Below, piece after piece: positions 1-8,440 of a DNA stretch of 46,882 bases. Position 1 is the stretch's first letter. Each line of letters starts with the position of its first letter. The position numbers were made by a program, and so were the translations under genes. This stretch comes from Chlorobium sp. (lineage in GTDB: Bacteria > Bacteroidota > Chlorobiia > Chlorobiales > Chlorobiaceae). The notes under the pieces were generated by a model. The model saw only the letters and a program-made list of their open reading frames with translations. It had not been told where the DNA came from and ran no database searches. The DNA lies in NCBI GenBank assembly GCA_005843825.1, contig SZXX01000052.1:1-46882 (forward strand), written 5' to 3'.

Positions 1-1
1 C

Positions 2-250
2 AGAGTGGGGTCCACTTCAGCAATCTACAATGAAAGCAAAAACGAACTAGAAGTAACAAGACCTGGTCAAATCCAGAGATTTAAAATCAAGTGCACCAAC
101 CTCAACCCCAAACAGCTTAAAGTATACGGCGTAGAGATACACGGTGATGAAATCTGGGTACTCACCAGTCCGAAAACAAACAGTAGGCCAACCCGAAAGT
201 TCATCTACAAGTTTTCAAGTCTTAATGGTGGTTCGAGCGGGAGCTATTGA
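2..250 (+). CDS. partial hypothetical protein, 3' end only
   Basis: The reading frame is open from the left window edge to a TGA at 248-250, so only the C-terminal 80 or so residues are visible. A GTG at position 5 could be a start, but the frame is already open before it and no ribosome binding site can be seen, so a truncated gene is more likely. The visible part is polar, with alternating charged and hydrophobic residues suggesting beta strands (around KVYGVEIHGDEIWVL), and ends in a short Gly/Ser-rich tail. I do not recognise the family. The next gene starts 100 bases downstream on the same strand. Confidence 0.5.
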   Translation, partial: RVGSTSAIYNESKNELEVTRPGQIQRFKIKCTNLNPKQLKVYGVEIHGDEIWVLTSPKTNSRPTRKFIYKFSSLNGGSSGSY

Positions 251-349
251 TCAAATACCTTACACTTTTTATTTGAGTTCCCCATCATGGAGTATTATGT
301 AAGAAATATCTGAATTATCATAAATCGTTTAACACTAAAAAGGATTTTT

Positions 350-1759
350 ATGACTACTGATAAAGAACAAGGATTCAAAGATTCATTGGATGACATAAAA
401 AGGATTGTACAATCAAAATTTGATGAATCCCGGGAGTTCATAAAAACACTAGAATTTAATCAAATAAATAGTGGCGAATGGTTTACTCAATTATTAGGAA
501 AAGTAATTCAAACAAGTGAAAGAAATGCTAGGGCTGCGTATTTTATAGAAAAATACCCTGGCTTAGCTCCTGATGAAATTACTGATATCCTTACAAAAAC
601 TGTCGAGAAATATGCGGCCGTTGCAGGAGCAATTGCAGGCGCAGGCGCAACCGCAGGCGAAATAAGTGCACTAGCATCATATGGTTTGTCAAGCGCTCTA
701 CTTCCCACTGTCATTTTGGCAGAGATGGTATATGTATCTCGCATTCAGTTGAGACTTATTTATGACCTTTCTGTGGTCTATAATTTACCGCTTGATTTAG
801 AGGATCCAGAAGATATTTTTTTGATATTTGGATATGCACTAGGAATAGCTCCAGCAGATTTAGTTGGTAAAGGTTTGCAAATCGCAACAAAGAGTCTGAC
901 TAAGCGTGGAGTTAAGCAGGTATTTACAAAAGGGACTCTTAAAGCTACTCAAAACATTGCAGCTAAAATTGGTGTAAAAGTATTACAAAAAACAATTTTA
1001 AAGTACGCGATACCAATTACATCGATTGGTATTGGCGGCCTCTACAACTTTACAACAACAAAATCATTAGGGTCAATTGCTAAATCGCATTTCAAAGAGA
1101 GAGGAAAGTTAACTGATGAATTGCAGGCTTTAATTTCAAACCAATATAAATACGACATTGTTTTCCCTGCAGCTATTATGTATATGGCTAAGGTCGATGG
1201 AGTATTAAAGGATAAAGAAAACGATCTATACAAGGCATTACTATTAAGGATATCAGTTAATGAACACGAAAAGGAAGATTTCCAAAAACTGATTTCAGAT
1301 GAAAGCAATCTTTTAGATGCGATATCAAAAATTGAAAATCATGATATTCAGAAAGCATTACTCGAAACATTAATTTTAATGGCAGTTATTGATGGGGAAT
1401 TAGTAGATCAAGAAAGGGCTTTTTTGAGATCAGTATCTAATCGATTCAATATCCCATTGGACCTTCAAAACATCGAGAGCAGAGCTAAAGAATACCAAAA
1501 CATTATTCCACCAACTTTCTTTGCTGCCACAGCAGAAATAGCTGGCGAATATACCGCAAAAACAGTAGCCTTCACAGGTAGTGCTGCACATAACGTAAAA
1601 GACGCCGCAAGCAAAACCTATAAAAGTGGCTTAAGATTATTTGATAAGACATTTAATCGTAACGCTGAAAATGAAATTAAGCCTGAAACTGTTGAACAAC
1701 CGCCCATCGAAAAACCTAACTCCGGTCCTATCAAGTGGCCGTTCCAAAAAGCCAAATAA
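350..1759 (+). CDS. EcsC-like / TerB-like domain protein
   Basis: This 469-residue protein starts at an ATG preceded by AAAAAGGA. Residues about 88-150 are rich in Ala and Gly (AGAIAGAGATAGEI) and run into hydrophobic helices, the pattern of the EcsC family. From about residue 265 to 375 it has two helical blocks each holding an acidic pair (MAKVDGVLKDKE and MAVIDGELVDQE), which is the TerB/tellurite-resistance-like fold with candidate metal-binding acids. The C terminus is a low-complexity, Pro- and charge-rich tail. Lysine-rich, AT-rich codon use differs from the housekeeping genes further on, consistent with transfer. EcsC and TerB domains occur in stress and phage-response contexts, but no function can be given from sequence alone. 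Domain assignment is by eye. Confidence 0.7.
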   Translation: MTTDKEQGFKDSLDDIKRIVQSKFDESREFIKTLEFNQINSGEWFTQLLGKVIQTSERNARAAYFIEKYPGLAPDEITDILTKTVEKYAAVAGAIAGAGATAGEISALASYGLSSALLPTVILAEMVYVSRIQLRLIYDLSVVYNLPLDLEDPEDIFLIFGYALGIAPADLVGKGLQIATKSLTKRGVKQVFTKGTLKATQNIAAKIGVKVLQKTILKYAIPITSIGIGGLYNFTTTKSLGSIAKSHFKERGKLTDELQALISNQYKYDIVFPAAIMYMAKVDGVLKDKENDLYKALLLRISVNEHEKEDFQKLISDESNLLDAISKIENHDIQKALLETLILMAVIDGELVDQERAFLRSVSNRFNIPLDLQNIESRAKEYQNIIPPTFFAATAEIAGEYTAKTVAFTGSAAHNVKDAASKTYKSGLRLFDKTFNRNAENEIKPETVEQPPIEKPNSGPIKWPFQKAK

Positions 1760-1778
1760 AACTTACCCAGAGAGCGAT

Positions 1779-2153
1779 ATGGTGATTTATGAACTTGCTT
1801 GTAATGTATGCGACTACCGGGCAGGGAGCTTTACCAGGCAAGGTGGCATGTATGTCTCTGATGACGACGGCAAGCGGATAATATGTCAGCACCCTCTTGA
1901 GAGCTGGACTGTCGACGAAGTGTTGGGCATAGATGCCACTCAAGAATCCAGAGCATCCCGTATCGGGCATTTTCATTATTGGCTCTGTCTTGGTTGCCAG
2001 CAGGAGAGCATTGTGGATCAAGAACATGACACCCTCAATTGCACTCATTGCGGCTCTCTGCATGGCGGGTTTTTTCGTGACCTCGGCGGTCATCCTTGCC
2101 CCAACTGTACTTCAGGCCAAATTGTAATCATTGATTCAGGTCTCGTTATCTGA
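1779..2153 (+). CDS. cysteine-rich small protein with several Zn-ribbon knuckles
   Basis: The frame is open further upstream inside the previous gene, but the ATG at 1779 lies just after that gene's stop (1759) and gives a sensible 124-residue protein. Cysteine pairs are at residues 8/11, 70/73, 88/91 and 107/110, with an extra Cys at 36. The pairs CxxC at 70, 88 and 107 with Gly neighbours look like zinc knuckles or rubredoxin-like ribbons. There is no signal peptide or membrane segment, so it should be cytoplasmic. I do not recognise a named family. Close spacing (19 bases) to the EcsC/TerB-like gene suggests cotranscription. Confidence 0.6.
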   Translation: MVIYELACNVCDYRAGSFTRQGGMYVSDDDGKRIICQHPLESWTVDEVLGIDATQESRASRIGHFHYWLCLGCQQESIVDQEHDTLNCTHCGSLHGGFFRDLGGHPCPNCTSGQIVIIDSGLVI

Positions 2154-2345
2154 GCAAAAAGTTTTTCATTTCCCCTTTCATTTATTTCCCCTTTTTTCTC
2201 CCTCTATGACGGCGGATGTCCTACCTCTGGTTGTATGTTGATACAGTTCGGTTATGGTTATTCAAGAATCTCACAAGATTTAAATCCTGCACCAGAACAA
2301 TCCCCCCGAACAGCAATCCAATACAATCAACAAAAGGAGAACCCT

Positions 2346-2636
2346 ATGAGCGGTAAATTTGATGCTGTTCCGGTAGAGTCCGATACGGTAATAATCGTGA
2401 GTTTGGAGGTGAAACTTGATGAATATGATCTCCTCTATCAGAAGTGGTATTGGGAGAATATCTATGCTGAAAGCTTCATTTTTTCAACGGCTGATGTTGC
2501 CATAATGAGTGATGAGGAGCTTGAGACCTTTGCCCGTTCTTCACCCATGATCAAGCTGGAGAGCAGTGTAACCTCGACAAGGGGCGAGCAATTCACCTTT
2601 ATAAATTTTAATTTTGTCAATTCGGAGGACGAATAA
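2346..2636 (+). CDS. small hypothetical acidic protein
   Basis: The open frame begins upstream at 2235, but an AAAGGAG sequence at 2334-2340 sits five bases before the ATG at 2346, so this start is preferred. The 96-residue product is acidic, without Cys-rich, signal or membrane segments, and ends in SEDE. The middle is aromatic (KWYWENIYAESF). I do not recognise it. It follows the cysteine-rich gene after 190 bases, in the same direction. Confidence 0.5.
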   Translation: MSGKFDAVPVESDTVIIVSLEVKLDEYDLLYQKWYWENIYAESFIFSTADVAIMSDEELETFARSSPMIKLESSVTSTRGEQFTFINFNFVNSEDE

Positions 2637-2716
2637 GGCATGCGATATGCTTGGTGTCCTTGTGAATCGAATTGGAAGGGAGTCATGATTTACTCAAATA
2701 GCAAAGCACATTGACT

Positions 2717-3211
2717 ATGAATTGCAATACAAGCAGCAACAACGAAAGATGGATTGGCTGTGCCAAGTTAATACAGGCAGTAACCAGGCATTTTGGTCCT
2801 CATGCCAAGAAATCCATACACGGCGTTCAGCACTGGCGGAACGTGGAAAATCATGGGATGACTATTGCCAGAGAAAATGGAGCTGATATGCTGGTGGTAG
2901 AGCTCTTTGCCTGGTTTCATGATTCGTGCTTGGTCAATGAGCATATTGATGACGGCCATGGCTACCGTGCGGCTAAGTTTGCTGAAGCGCAACGAGGGAA
3001 GCTCTATAATCTGCCAGACCAATCTTTAGATTTATTGATGCGCGCCTGCGATGGCCACACGTGCGGCCTAGCAACCACAGATATAACAATCGGAACCTGC
3101 TGGGATGCTGACCGGCTTGACCTGCCAAGAGTAGGTACTCAGCCACTGGAAGCGTTTATGAGTACAGGAACAGGCCGAAGGTTGGCTGACCAAATGCGCC
3201 TACAGTGTTAA
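2717..3211 (+). CDS. HD-domain metal-dependent phosphohydrolase-like protein
   Basis: This 164-residue protein carries the conserved pattern of the HD superfamily: a His in HGVQHW (residues 35-40), the HD pair at 68-69 (WFHDSC), a later His in CDGHT (residue 114) and an Asp in CWDADRLD (residue 130). In this family these residues bind one or two divalent metals and hydrolyse phosphomonoesters or phosphodiesters. The substrate cannot be read from the sequence; small single-domain HD proteins act on nucleotides or are uncharacterised. A TTG at 2711 is a possible alternative start; neither start has a strong ribosome binding site. The C terminus is short after the last Asp. Confidence 0.65.
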   Translation: MNCNTSSNNERWIGCAKLIQAVTRHFGPHAKKSIHGVQHWRNVENHGMTIARENGADMLVVELFAWFHDSCLVNEHIDDGHGYRAAKFAEAQRGKLYNLPDQSLDLLMRACDGHTCGLATTDITIGTCWDADRLDLPRVGTQPLEAFMSTGTGRRLADQMRLQC

Positions 3212-3366
3212 AAGTTGGCTATTTTCAAACAGATGTACGTCTACCATTAAGTCACTTCCTGAAGGTACCTCAAAAAATATCAGCCCGTCCCTGAAATCTT
3301 TAGGGGTATGACGCCTATTGTCCTATGCATGGTGTTACTATGAAAGAAAAAATGGGAGGAATGTTT

Positions 3367-4521
3367 ATGAAAGAAAAAAAAGTGATGAGTACAATTCAAC
3401 GCCGGTTATTGCAGCCAGCTACCGGGTATTCGGCTGATGCCCGTATTGATGCCATTCGTGAAGCTCTTGATGAGTGGAAAAAGGCACCCGAAAGGATTGC
3501 CCTTTTCAAGCAGCTGGCTCAGGATGAGAGGAACGTCATGGTTCGGCTTGAGGCTCTTGACAGCCTCTATCTGGAGCGGAAACATGATCTGACTATTATG
3601 CCGTTTATCAGGCAGCGGTTTCTTGATGAGCGAAGCCCTGCTATCAAGCTCTCGATTATAAACCGTCAGGACCGCTCGGATGAAATACGGGCGATGATAT
3701 GGATCATAGCTGATGATGAGCAGAAGAGTGATGAAGCGATAGCTGAAATCCTTGAAAGAAGAGAGTGTCCCGATATCTTCAAGTCATGGCGGGATGGCGA
3801 GTACCAGCTTGAAACAGAAACGTCAGTGCCTTATAAGCACAGGGTGGAATATATTCTGAGGGTGGCCCGCGAACGAAGGCAGGAACCTGATACCTTGGGC
3901 TGGCTCAAGGAACGGGCCGAACATGCCGAGTGCACGATGGTGCGGCAAACCGCCATAGAGGAGATTGCAAGAGAGTGGGCCAGAGAGCCCGGTACTCTCG
4001 AGTGGCTTAAAGAGCGCGGCGTGCAGGACGAGAGTGATGAAGTCCGTGGCTCAGCCTATCAGGAGATTGCACGTCGTTACAGCGCTGAGCCTTGGACGCT
4101 CGAATGGCTCCAGAAAATAGCGGAGCATTTTGACAACGGCTGCATTGTTCGCCACCATCTCCTGCTTGAGATTGCACGCAACTGGATTGATGACCCTGCG
4201 GTGTTGCCATGGTTGAAATCTCGTATAGAGCATGACAGCGATTCAACGGTACGCAATGAACTCTTGATTGAGTTTGCCGGCAACTGGACCGTAGATTCCG
4301 AAACCTTTGCATGGCTTAAAGAGCGGGCGGAGCATGATGAAGCGCTTTGGGTAAGAAAGAATGCGATTGATATCGTGGCAGAGGAGTTCGGTGATAACCC
4401 TGGTACTCTGGAGTGGCTGAGGGAACGGGCCGTAAAAGATGCAGAACCCAAAGTTCGTAAAGCTGCACGGGCACAAATCTATAACCTGACCGATGAGGCG
4501 GATAACAGTTATGCCTGGTAA
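3367..4521 (+). CDS. HEAT-like repeat protein with six WLKERA-type repeats
   Basis: The start at 3367 is set by GGGAGGA at 3354-3360, six bases upstream; the frame also has ATGs at 3325 and 3361. The product has 384 residues. From about residue 175 to the end it contains six units of about 34 residues of the form (E/D)PxTLxWLKERAEHDxxxxVRxxAxxEIAxxW, which fold as paired helices of the HEAT/ARM type. The first half also shows weaker VRLEALDSL-like helices. Such repeats bind proteins. In the literature known to me, very similar repeats occur at the C termini of large STAND/NACHT-type NTPases, here seen without an NTPase. No signal peptide. Function unknown; probably a scaffold. Confidence 0.65.
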   Translation: MKEKKVMSTIQRRLLQPATGYSADARIDAIREALDEWKKAPERIALFKQLAQDERNVMVRLEALDSLYLERKHDLTIMPFIRQRFLDERSPAIKLSIINRQDRSDEIRAMIWIIADDEQKSDEAIAEILERRECPDIFKSWRDGEYQLETETSVPYKHRVEYILRVARERRQEPDTLGWLKERAEHAECTMVRQTAIEEIAREWAREPGTLEWLKERGVQDESDEVRGSAYQEIARRYSAEPWTLEWLQKIAEHFDNGCIVRHHLLLEIARNWIDDPAVLPWLKSRIEHDSDSTVRNELLIEFAGNWTVDSETFAWLKERAEHDEALWVRKNAIDIVAEEFGDNPGTLEWLRERAVKDAEPKVRKAARAQIYNLTDEADNSYAW

Positions 4522-4613
4522 AATCGAAATACCCTCAAGCTCTATATCGATGCATGCACCCATCAGAGCAGATATCGAAAAAAGCACGACTATCGAAAGC
4601 AACAGGAGGAGTG

Positions 4614-5144
4614 ATGAGACGTGAGCTCCTCAAAAATCCTGTAAAAAGCAGACTCATAAAAAAAGCAAAAACGTTATTTCTTGCAGCAGAACAAGGTGAA
4701 GACGGAGCCCAGTCAGCTCTTGCTATGCTGCTTTTTGACTATTCAGAAATTCTTCATGAAGAGTCTACCTGTATGAGCATCATAGCCAGTCTTAAAGAAC
4801 CGATGTTTGCATCAGCACAGTTTTCCTTCGGACGGTTGTTTTACTGCGCCGATGGGGAAGAACGGAATTTTACCACCGCAAGACAATGGTTTGAGCTTGG
4901 AGCTGAACACGGTGATTCATTTGCCATCTATGCACTCGGAATGATCTATTTCGAAGGTCACGGCGTAGAACGTGACCTGTCAGAAACAATGAAGTGGTTT
5001 AAAATGCTGCAAGCAAAAGGCTCAGTGAGAGGCGATAGGGTCTGCCGAAGTATTGAAAATAACAATCTCTTGCCTCATGATCTCCGGCAAGAGTGGCTTG
5101 TCATAAACCGATTCATAGTCAATGAAGGAGGTGCTCCGTTTTGA
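4614..5144 (+). CDS. Sel1-repeat protein (short)
   Basis: The ATG at 4614 follows AGGAGG at 4604-4609, which decides this start over an upstream in-frame ATG at 4554. The 176-residue protein contains Sel1-type (TPR-like) repeats: an early degenerate unit (AEQGEDGAQSALAMLLF), then FASAQFSFGRLFY and a good unit HGDSFAIYALGMIYFEGHGV followed by ERDLSETMKWFK. These helical repeats mediate protein contacts. It has no signal peptide. It follows the HEAT-like repeat gene by 92 bases, so two helical-repeat proteins may be made together. Partner unknown. Confidence 0.65.
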   Translation: MRRELLKNPVKSRLIKKAKTLFLAAEQGEDGAQSALAMLLFDYSEILHEESTCMSIIASLKEPMFASAQFSFGRLFYCADGEERNFTTARQWFELGAEHGDSFAIYALGMIYFEGHGVERDLSETMKWFKMLQAKGSVRGDRVCRSIENNNLLPHDLRQEWLVINRFIVNEGGAPF

Positions 5145-5245
5145 TTTATTACAGTTTTAAATACGTAACAAAGCTGTAAAGATTATTACTTTAAAAATTA
5201 CAGGAACAGCTTTTTCTGAAAAGTCTCATTACACCCCCCTGCTCC

Positions 5246-7237
5246 ATGCCTAAACCGAGATACCTCACAAAGTCACGTTTCAAGCTTGGTATGGAGTGCC
5301 CCACAAAGCTCTATTATACCGGTAATCCGCTCTACCCCGATAAATCCATTGATGATCCGTTTCTTATTGCTCTGGCTGATGGCGGCTATCAGGTAGGGGA
5401 GCTTGCGAAGCAATACATTCCCGGCGGTCATGAAATAACGTCAACAATTCATGCAGATGCTGAGCGCGAGACCATGGCGCTCTTGCAGCAGGAGAACGTC
5501 ATCATTTATGAGGCTGCCATAAGGTTCGAGTCGCTCTTCATACGCATTGATATTCTTAAAAAAGAGGGGAATCGCCTTAACCTTATTGAGGTGAAGTCAA
5601 AGTCGTTTGACTCTGCTGATGAGGATCTCCCTTTTTTAAATACCAAAGGAGCGCTTGCATCATCGTGGAAGCCCTACCTCTATGATATTGCTTATCAGGC
5701 TCATGTGCTGAAGAGTGCGATGCCTGGTCATATAATATCTTCTTACCTCATGATTGCCGACAAGGCGGCTAAATGCCCGACTGATGGCCTGAACCAGAAG
5801 TTCAGAATCAGAAGAGATCATCGTAACCGAAAAATGGTAACAGTTGATACTGCTCTTTCGGCTGCAGACCTCTCTGTGCCCCTTTTAGCTGTTCTCCCTG
5901 TTGATGAGTATGTCGGGATGATATGGAACGGAGCAGGCACAGATGATTTTATCGAGAGAGGGTTTGAGGCTACCATTGCATGGCTTGCTGAAGCCTATGC
6001 TAAGAATGAAAAGATAGCCCCTTCTCCTGGCGGCAAGTGCCGCGATTGCTCATTTACCTGCAATGATGAGGAGCTTCAAAAAGGTCTTAAAAGCGGATTC
6101 AGGGAGTGTTGGAGAGAGACTTTCAATTGGACAGATCGTGATTTTAAAGAGGAGAGTGTTCTTGCCCTTTGGGACTTCAGGAAAAAGGATGAGGCGATAG
6201 CATCTGGGAAACGTAAACTTGCCGATATCTCGGAAGATGACCTTGGTTTGAAAGGGGATGAGAAGCCAGGCTTATCAAGATCACAGCGCCAGCTCTTGCA
6301 GATAAAGAAAAGCAGGAGTGGCAATACTGAGCCATATTTTGACAGGGAGAATCTTGCTGCAGAGATGGAGCAGTGGACCTATCCCTTGCACTTCATAGAC
6401 TTTGAGACCACCATTAACCCGATACCCTTTACCAAAGGTGTAGCTCCCTATGAAATGATAGGATTTCAATACTCTCACCACTTTGTAGAGCGTGATGGAA
6501 GCGTTCGTCATGCAGGTGAGTATCTTTGTGCTGAGCCTGGGGTATTTCCAAACTTCAGCTTTGTACGGGCCCTGAAAAAAGAACTCGAAGTTGACAAGGG
6601 AACCATATTCCGATACAGCAATCATGAGAATACTGTTCTCCTTGCCATCTACCGGCAGCTGGCTGCATCCGAGAACCCTCCTAAAGACATTGCTGATCTT
6701 CAGAAATTCATTGTTTCGATTACCCATGCAGATGATAACAAAGGGCTCTTCTGGGAAAGTCCCCGAAACATGGTCGATCTCTGGTATCTGGTAAAGCGAT
6801 ATTACTACGATCCCTATACGAAGGGGTCGAATTCCATCAAATATGTTTTACCGGCAGTGCTCAACAGTTCAGATTTTCTGAAACAGAAATACAGTAAGCC
6901 GGTTTATGGAGCATCATCAGGCATCCCAAGCCTGAATTTCAGAGACTGGAAATGGATAGAGACTGATGATAGTGGTATAGTTAAAGACCCTTATTCACTG
7001 TTGCCGAAGCTGTTCAACGATATCGATGAAAAGAATCAAGCGCTCCTGCTCAGCAGCGATGAAGATAATCTCATTAAGAATGGAGGCGCAGCTATGACGG
7101 CTTTTGCCAGACTTCAGTTTGAAGAAATGTCAGACTATGAACGGCCGGAGATTAAAGTAGGCTTGAAAAAATATTGTGAGCTTGATACAATGGCGATGGT
7201 TATGATTTATGAGGCATGGAGGGAGTGGATTTATTAA
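5246..7237 (+). CDS. DUF2779 protein: Cas4-like Fe-S nuclease fold fused to an RNase H-like fold
   Basis: The 663-residue protein matches the DUF2779 family by overall pattern. The N-terminal third has the PD-(D/E)XK core: Asp102 in RIDIL and Glu115-Val-Lys117 in LIEVKSKS, as in Cas4/RecB-type nucleases. Cys18 together with Cys265, Cys268 and Cys272 (CRDCSFTC) forms the four-cysteine set that holds a 4Fe-4S cluster in Cas4 and AddB. The C-terminal half starts with HFIDFETT (Asp385, Glu387) and ends with YCELDTMAM (Asp647), which resembles a DEDD-type exonuclease core. It is therefore likely a two-nuclease DNA or RNA processing enzyme. Its substrate is unknown. The start lacks a clear ribosome binding site. 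A small nuclease-like gene follows 18 bases later. Confidence 0.75.
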   Translation: MPKPRYLTKSRFKLGMECPTKLYYTGNPLYPDKSIDDPFLIALADGGYQVGELAKQYIPGGHEITSTIHADAERETMALLQQENVIIYEAAIRFESLFIRIDILKKEGNRLNLIEVKSKSFDSADEDLPFLNTKGALASSWKPYLYDIAYQAHVLKSAMPGHIISSYLMIADKAAKCPTDGLNQKFRIRRDHRNRKMVTVDTALSAADLSVPLLAVLPVDEYVGMIWNGAGTDDFIERGFEATIAWLAEAYAKNEKIAPSPGGKCRDCSFTCNDEELQKGLKSGFRECWRETFNWTDRDFKEESVLALWDFRKKDEAIASGKRKLADISEDDLGLKGDEKPGLSRSQRQLLQIKKSRSGNTEPYFDRENLAAEMEQWTYPLHFIDFETTINPIPFTKGVAPYEMIGFQYSHHFVERDGSVRHAGEYLCAEPGVFPNFSFVRALKKELEVDKGTIFRYSNHENTVLLAIYRQLAASENPPKDIADLQKFIVSITHADDNKGLFWESPRNMVDLWYLVKRYYYDPYTKGSNSIKYVLPAVLNSSDFLKQKYSKPVYGASSGIPSLNFRDWKWIETDDSGIVKDPYSLLPKLFNDIDEKNQALLLSSDEDNLIKNGGAAMTAFARLQFEEMSDYERPEIKVGLKKYCELDTMAMVMIYEAWREWIY

Positions 7238-7255
7238 TAAATAAATAATATTACC

Positions 7256-7894
7256 ATGCGACCTTTATTTACTGTACATGCTGGGGAATTTATTGTTGGC
7301 GAATTCATTGAACAAACTTTTCGAAATTTAAATGTATGGCTTCCGTCAAAGGATACGGGTATTGATTTTCTTGTGACCGATAAGAAGAATAAGTCTACTG
7401 TATCTTTGCAAGTTAAATTATCAAGAGACTATAGACAACCTGAAGCTGTCGATGACTTTCAGCAGGGGCTTGTTGCTGCTGGTTGGTTGACATTATCCCA
7501 TGAAAAAATTGAGAAGTCTCAGGCTAATTATTGGGTGTTTGTGCTTGTGTCAAATGAAAGAAAATGGACCCCACATTTTATTGTTATCAAACCTGTTGAC
7601 TTGCTGGCGCGATTAAGAAGAATTCATGGTAATAAAAGGAGTTACCATTTTTATCCTTGGATTATAAATACAAATGATAATTCTAGGATTGCATTGCAAG
7701 GAAGAGGGCTGAACGCTAACGAAAGGTTGTCTCTTATGAGAGATGGTATTAAGGACGAAGATCGTAATTTTACTACATTTTTAGAGAATTGGAGCGCTCT
7801 TGAAAAGTTAAACAAAATAATTTTGGGATTGCAATCATATAAAGTTGCAGTGCTTTGCCGGAGTGAGACCAGACTTTTGCACCTGTTATTTTGA
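7256..7894 (+). CDS. PD-(D/E)XK-like protein of unknown family
   Basis: The 212-residue protein contains DTGIDFLV (Asp37) and then SLQVKLS (Gln52-Val-Lys54), the D...(D/E/Q)xK signature of restriction-endonuclease-like folds. Glu16 or Glu19 could complete the site. I recall homologous uncharacterised proteins sharing the VWLPSKDTGID and VSLQVK blocks and ending around FLENWSALEKLN, so the core appears full length. The last twenty residues look unrelated and may come from readthrough into degraded DNA. It starts 18 bases after the DUF2779 gene, suggesting the two are cotranscribed. AT-rich codon use (for example many TTA and AAT codons) suggests transfer. Confidence 0.6.
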   Translation: MRPLFTVHAGEFIVGEFIEQTFRNLNVWLPSKDTGIDFLVTDKKNKSTVSLQVKLSRDYRQPEAVDDFQQGLVAAGWLTLSHEKIEKSQANYWVFVLVSNERKWTPHFIVIKPVDLLARLRRIHGNKRSYHFYPWIINTNDNSRIALQGRGLNANERLSLMRDGIKDEDRNFTTFLENWSALEKLNKIILGLQSYKVAVLCRSETRLLHLLF

Positions 7895-7936
7895 ATCTTC
7901 TGCACTTCGCAGTAGGAGCAAAAAGTGCCATACATG

Positions 7937-7966
7937 CCGCTCACTGATGTTCACCGCGTGCACGGC
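7937..7966 (+). repeat. 30-bp direct repeat, copy 1
   Basis: This segment (starting CCGCTCACTGATG, ending GTGCACGGC) matches 9841-9870 at 27 of 30 positions in the same orientation. The two copies bracket the remnants and dinD. It may be the boundary of an inserted segment or a member of a dispersed repeat family. Confidence 0.6.
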
Positions 7967-8019
7967 ACTCTGAGCCCAAGAGCTATTTTCTGATGTTTTG
8001 CGATTGGTGCCTGGCGGTT

Positions 8020-8275
8020 TTATACCAGCGGTATTGGAGCTTTCGGTTTCACATCAGCCCCCTTCGCCCTGCTCAGCTCCTTATCAATCTTCTTAATCAG
8101 ATCATCATCCGGCAATGCAATGCTCGCCAGCTGCTTGTTCAGTTCTGTCTGCAGCGTCGCTGAGTTGACGAGCGCAGCCGCTTCCCGTGCCGCCTTGATG
8201 AAGTTCACGCTCAGCCAGCTTGCCGCGCAGGACAAAATCGTACGTTAAGAGATTCAGTGTGATCGTATCATGCTT
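8020..8275 (-). pseudogene. frameshifted remnant of an unrecognised gene
   Basis: On the minus strand one frame reads HDTITLNLLTYDFVLRGKLAE and then, after a one-frame shift near 8222-8232, another frame continues SVNFIKAAREAAALVNSAT and on to IALPDDDLIKKIDKELSRA, with a stop just before 8020. The two parts join into a coherent amphipathic helical protein, and the first part has no start codon. This looks like a decayed gene or its C-terminal fragment rather than a short intact gene. I do not recognise the family. Confidence 0.4.
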
Positions 8276-8440
8276 TAATATTATACGTTATATTTATAGT
8301 GGCTTTGACCGAAAACATCAGCCACCTCTTCTCAGATTTTAAGGTACTGCTCCCTTCGATCAGATTAAAGCAGAAATCGAAACCTACCAAGTTGCAGCAG
8401 TCATTTTCAAACAGCCAAATGCACAATAAGAATAAGCATT

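Larger units (their letters stand above)
7895..8440. other. gene-poor stretch with decayed coding remnants
   Basis: No intact gene is seen between the PD-(D/E)XK-like gene and dinD. The stretch holds one copy of a 30-bp repeat (7937-7966), a minus-strand frameshifted remnant (8020-8275), and a plus-strand fragment just before dinD that reads FDQIKAEIETYQVAAVIFK and stops at about 8427-8429, which looks like the tail of a lost gene. The base composition is mixed, with an AT-rich patch around 8270-8300. Confidence 0.5.

Noticed and set aside
1731-2093. 120-codon minus-strand frame opposite the cysteine-rich gene
   Set aside because: The plus-strand frame has patterned CxxC pairs and sits right after an upstream stop; the minus frame is a shadow.
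7651-7944. 97-codon minus-strand frame over the end of the PD-(D/E)XK-like gene
   Set aside because: It is antisense to a supported gene and runs into the repeat copy; no protein-like features.
8300-8440. LexA operator in front of dinD
   Set aside because: No convincing inverted repeat of the CTG-N10-CAG or GAAC-N4-GTTC types was found just upstream.
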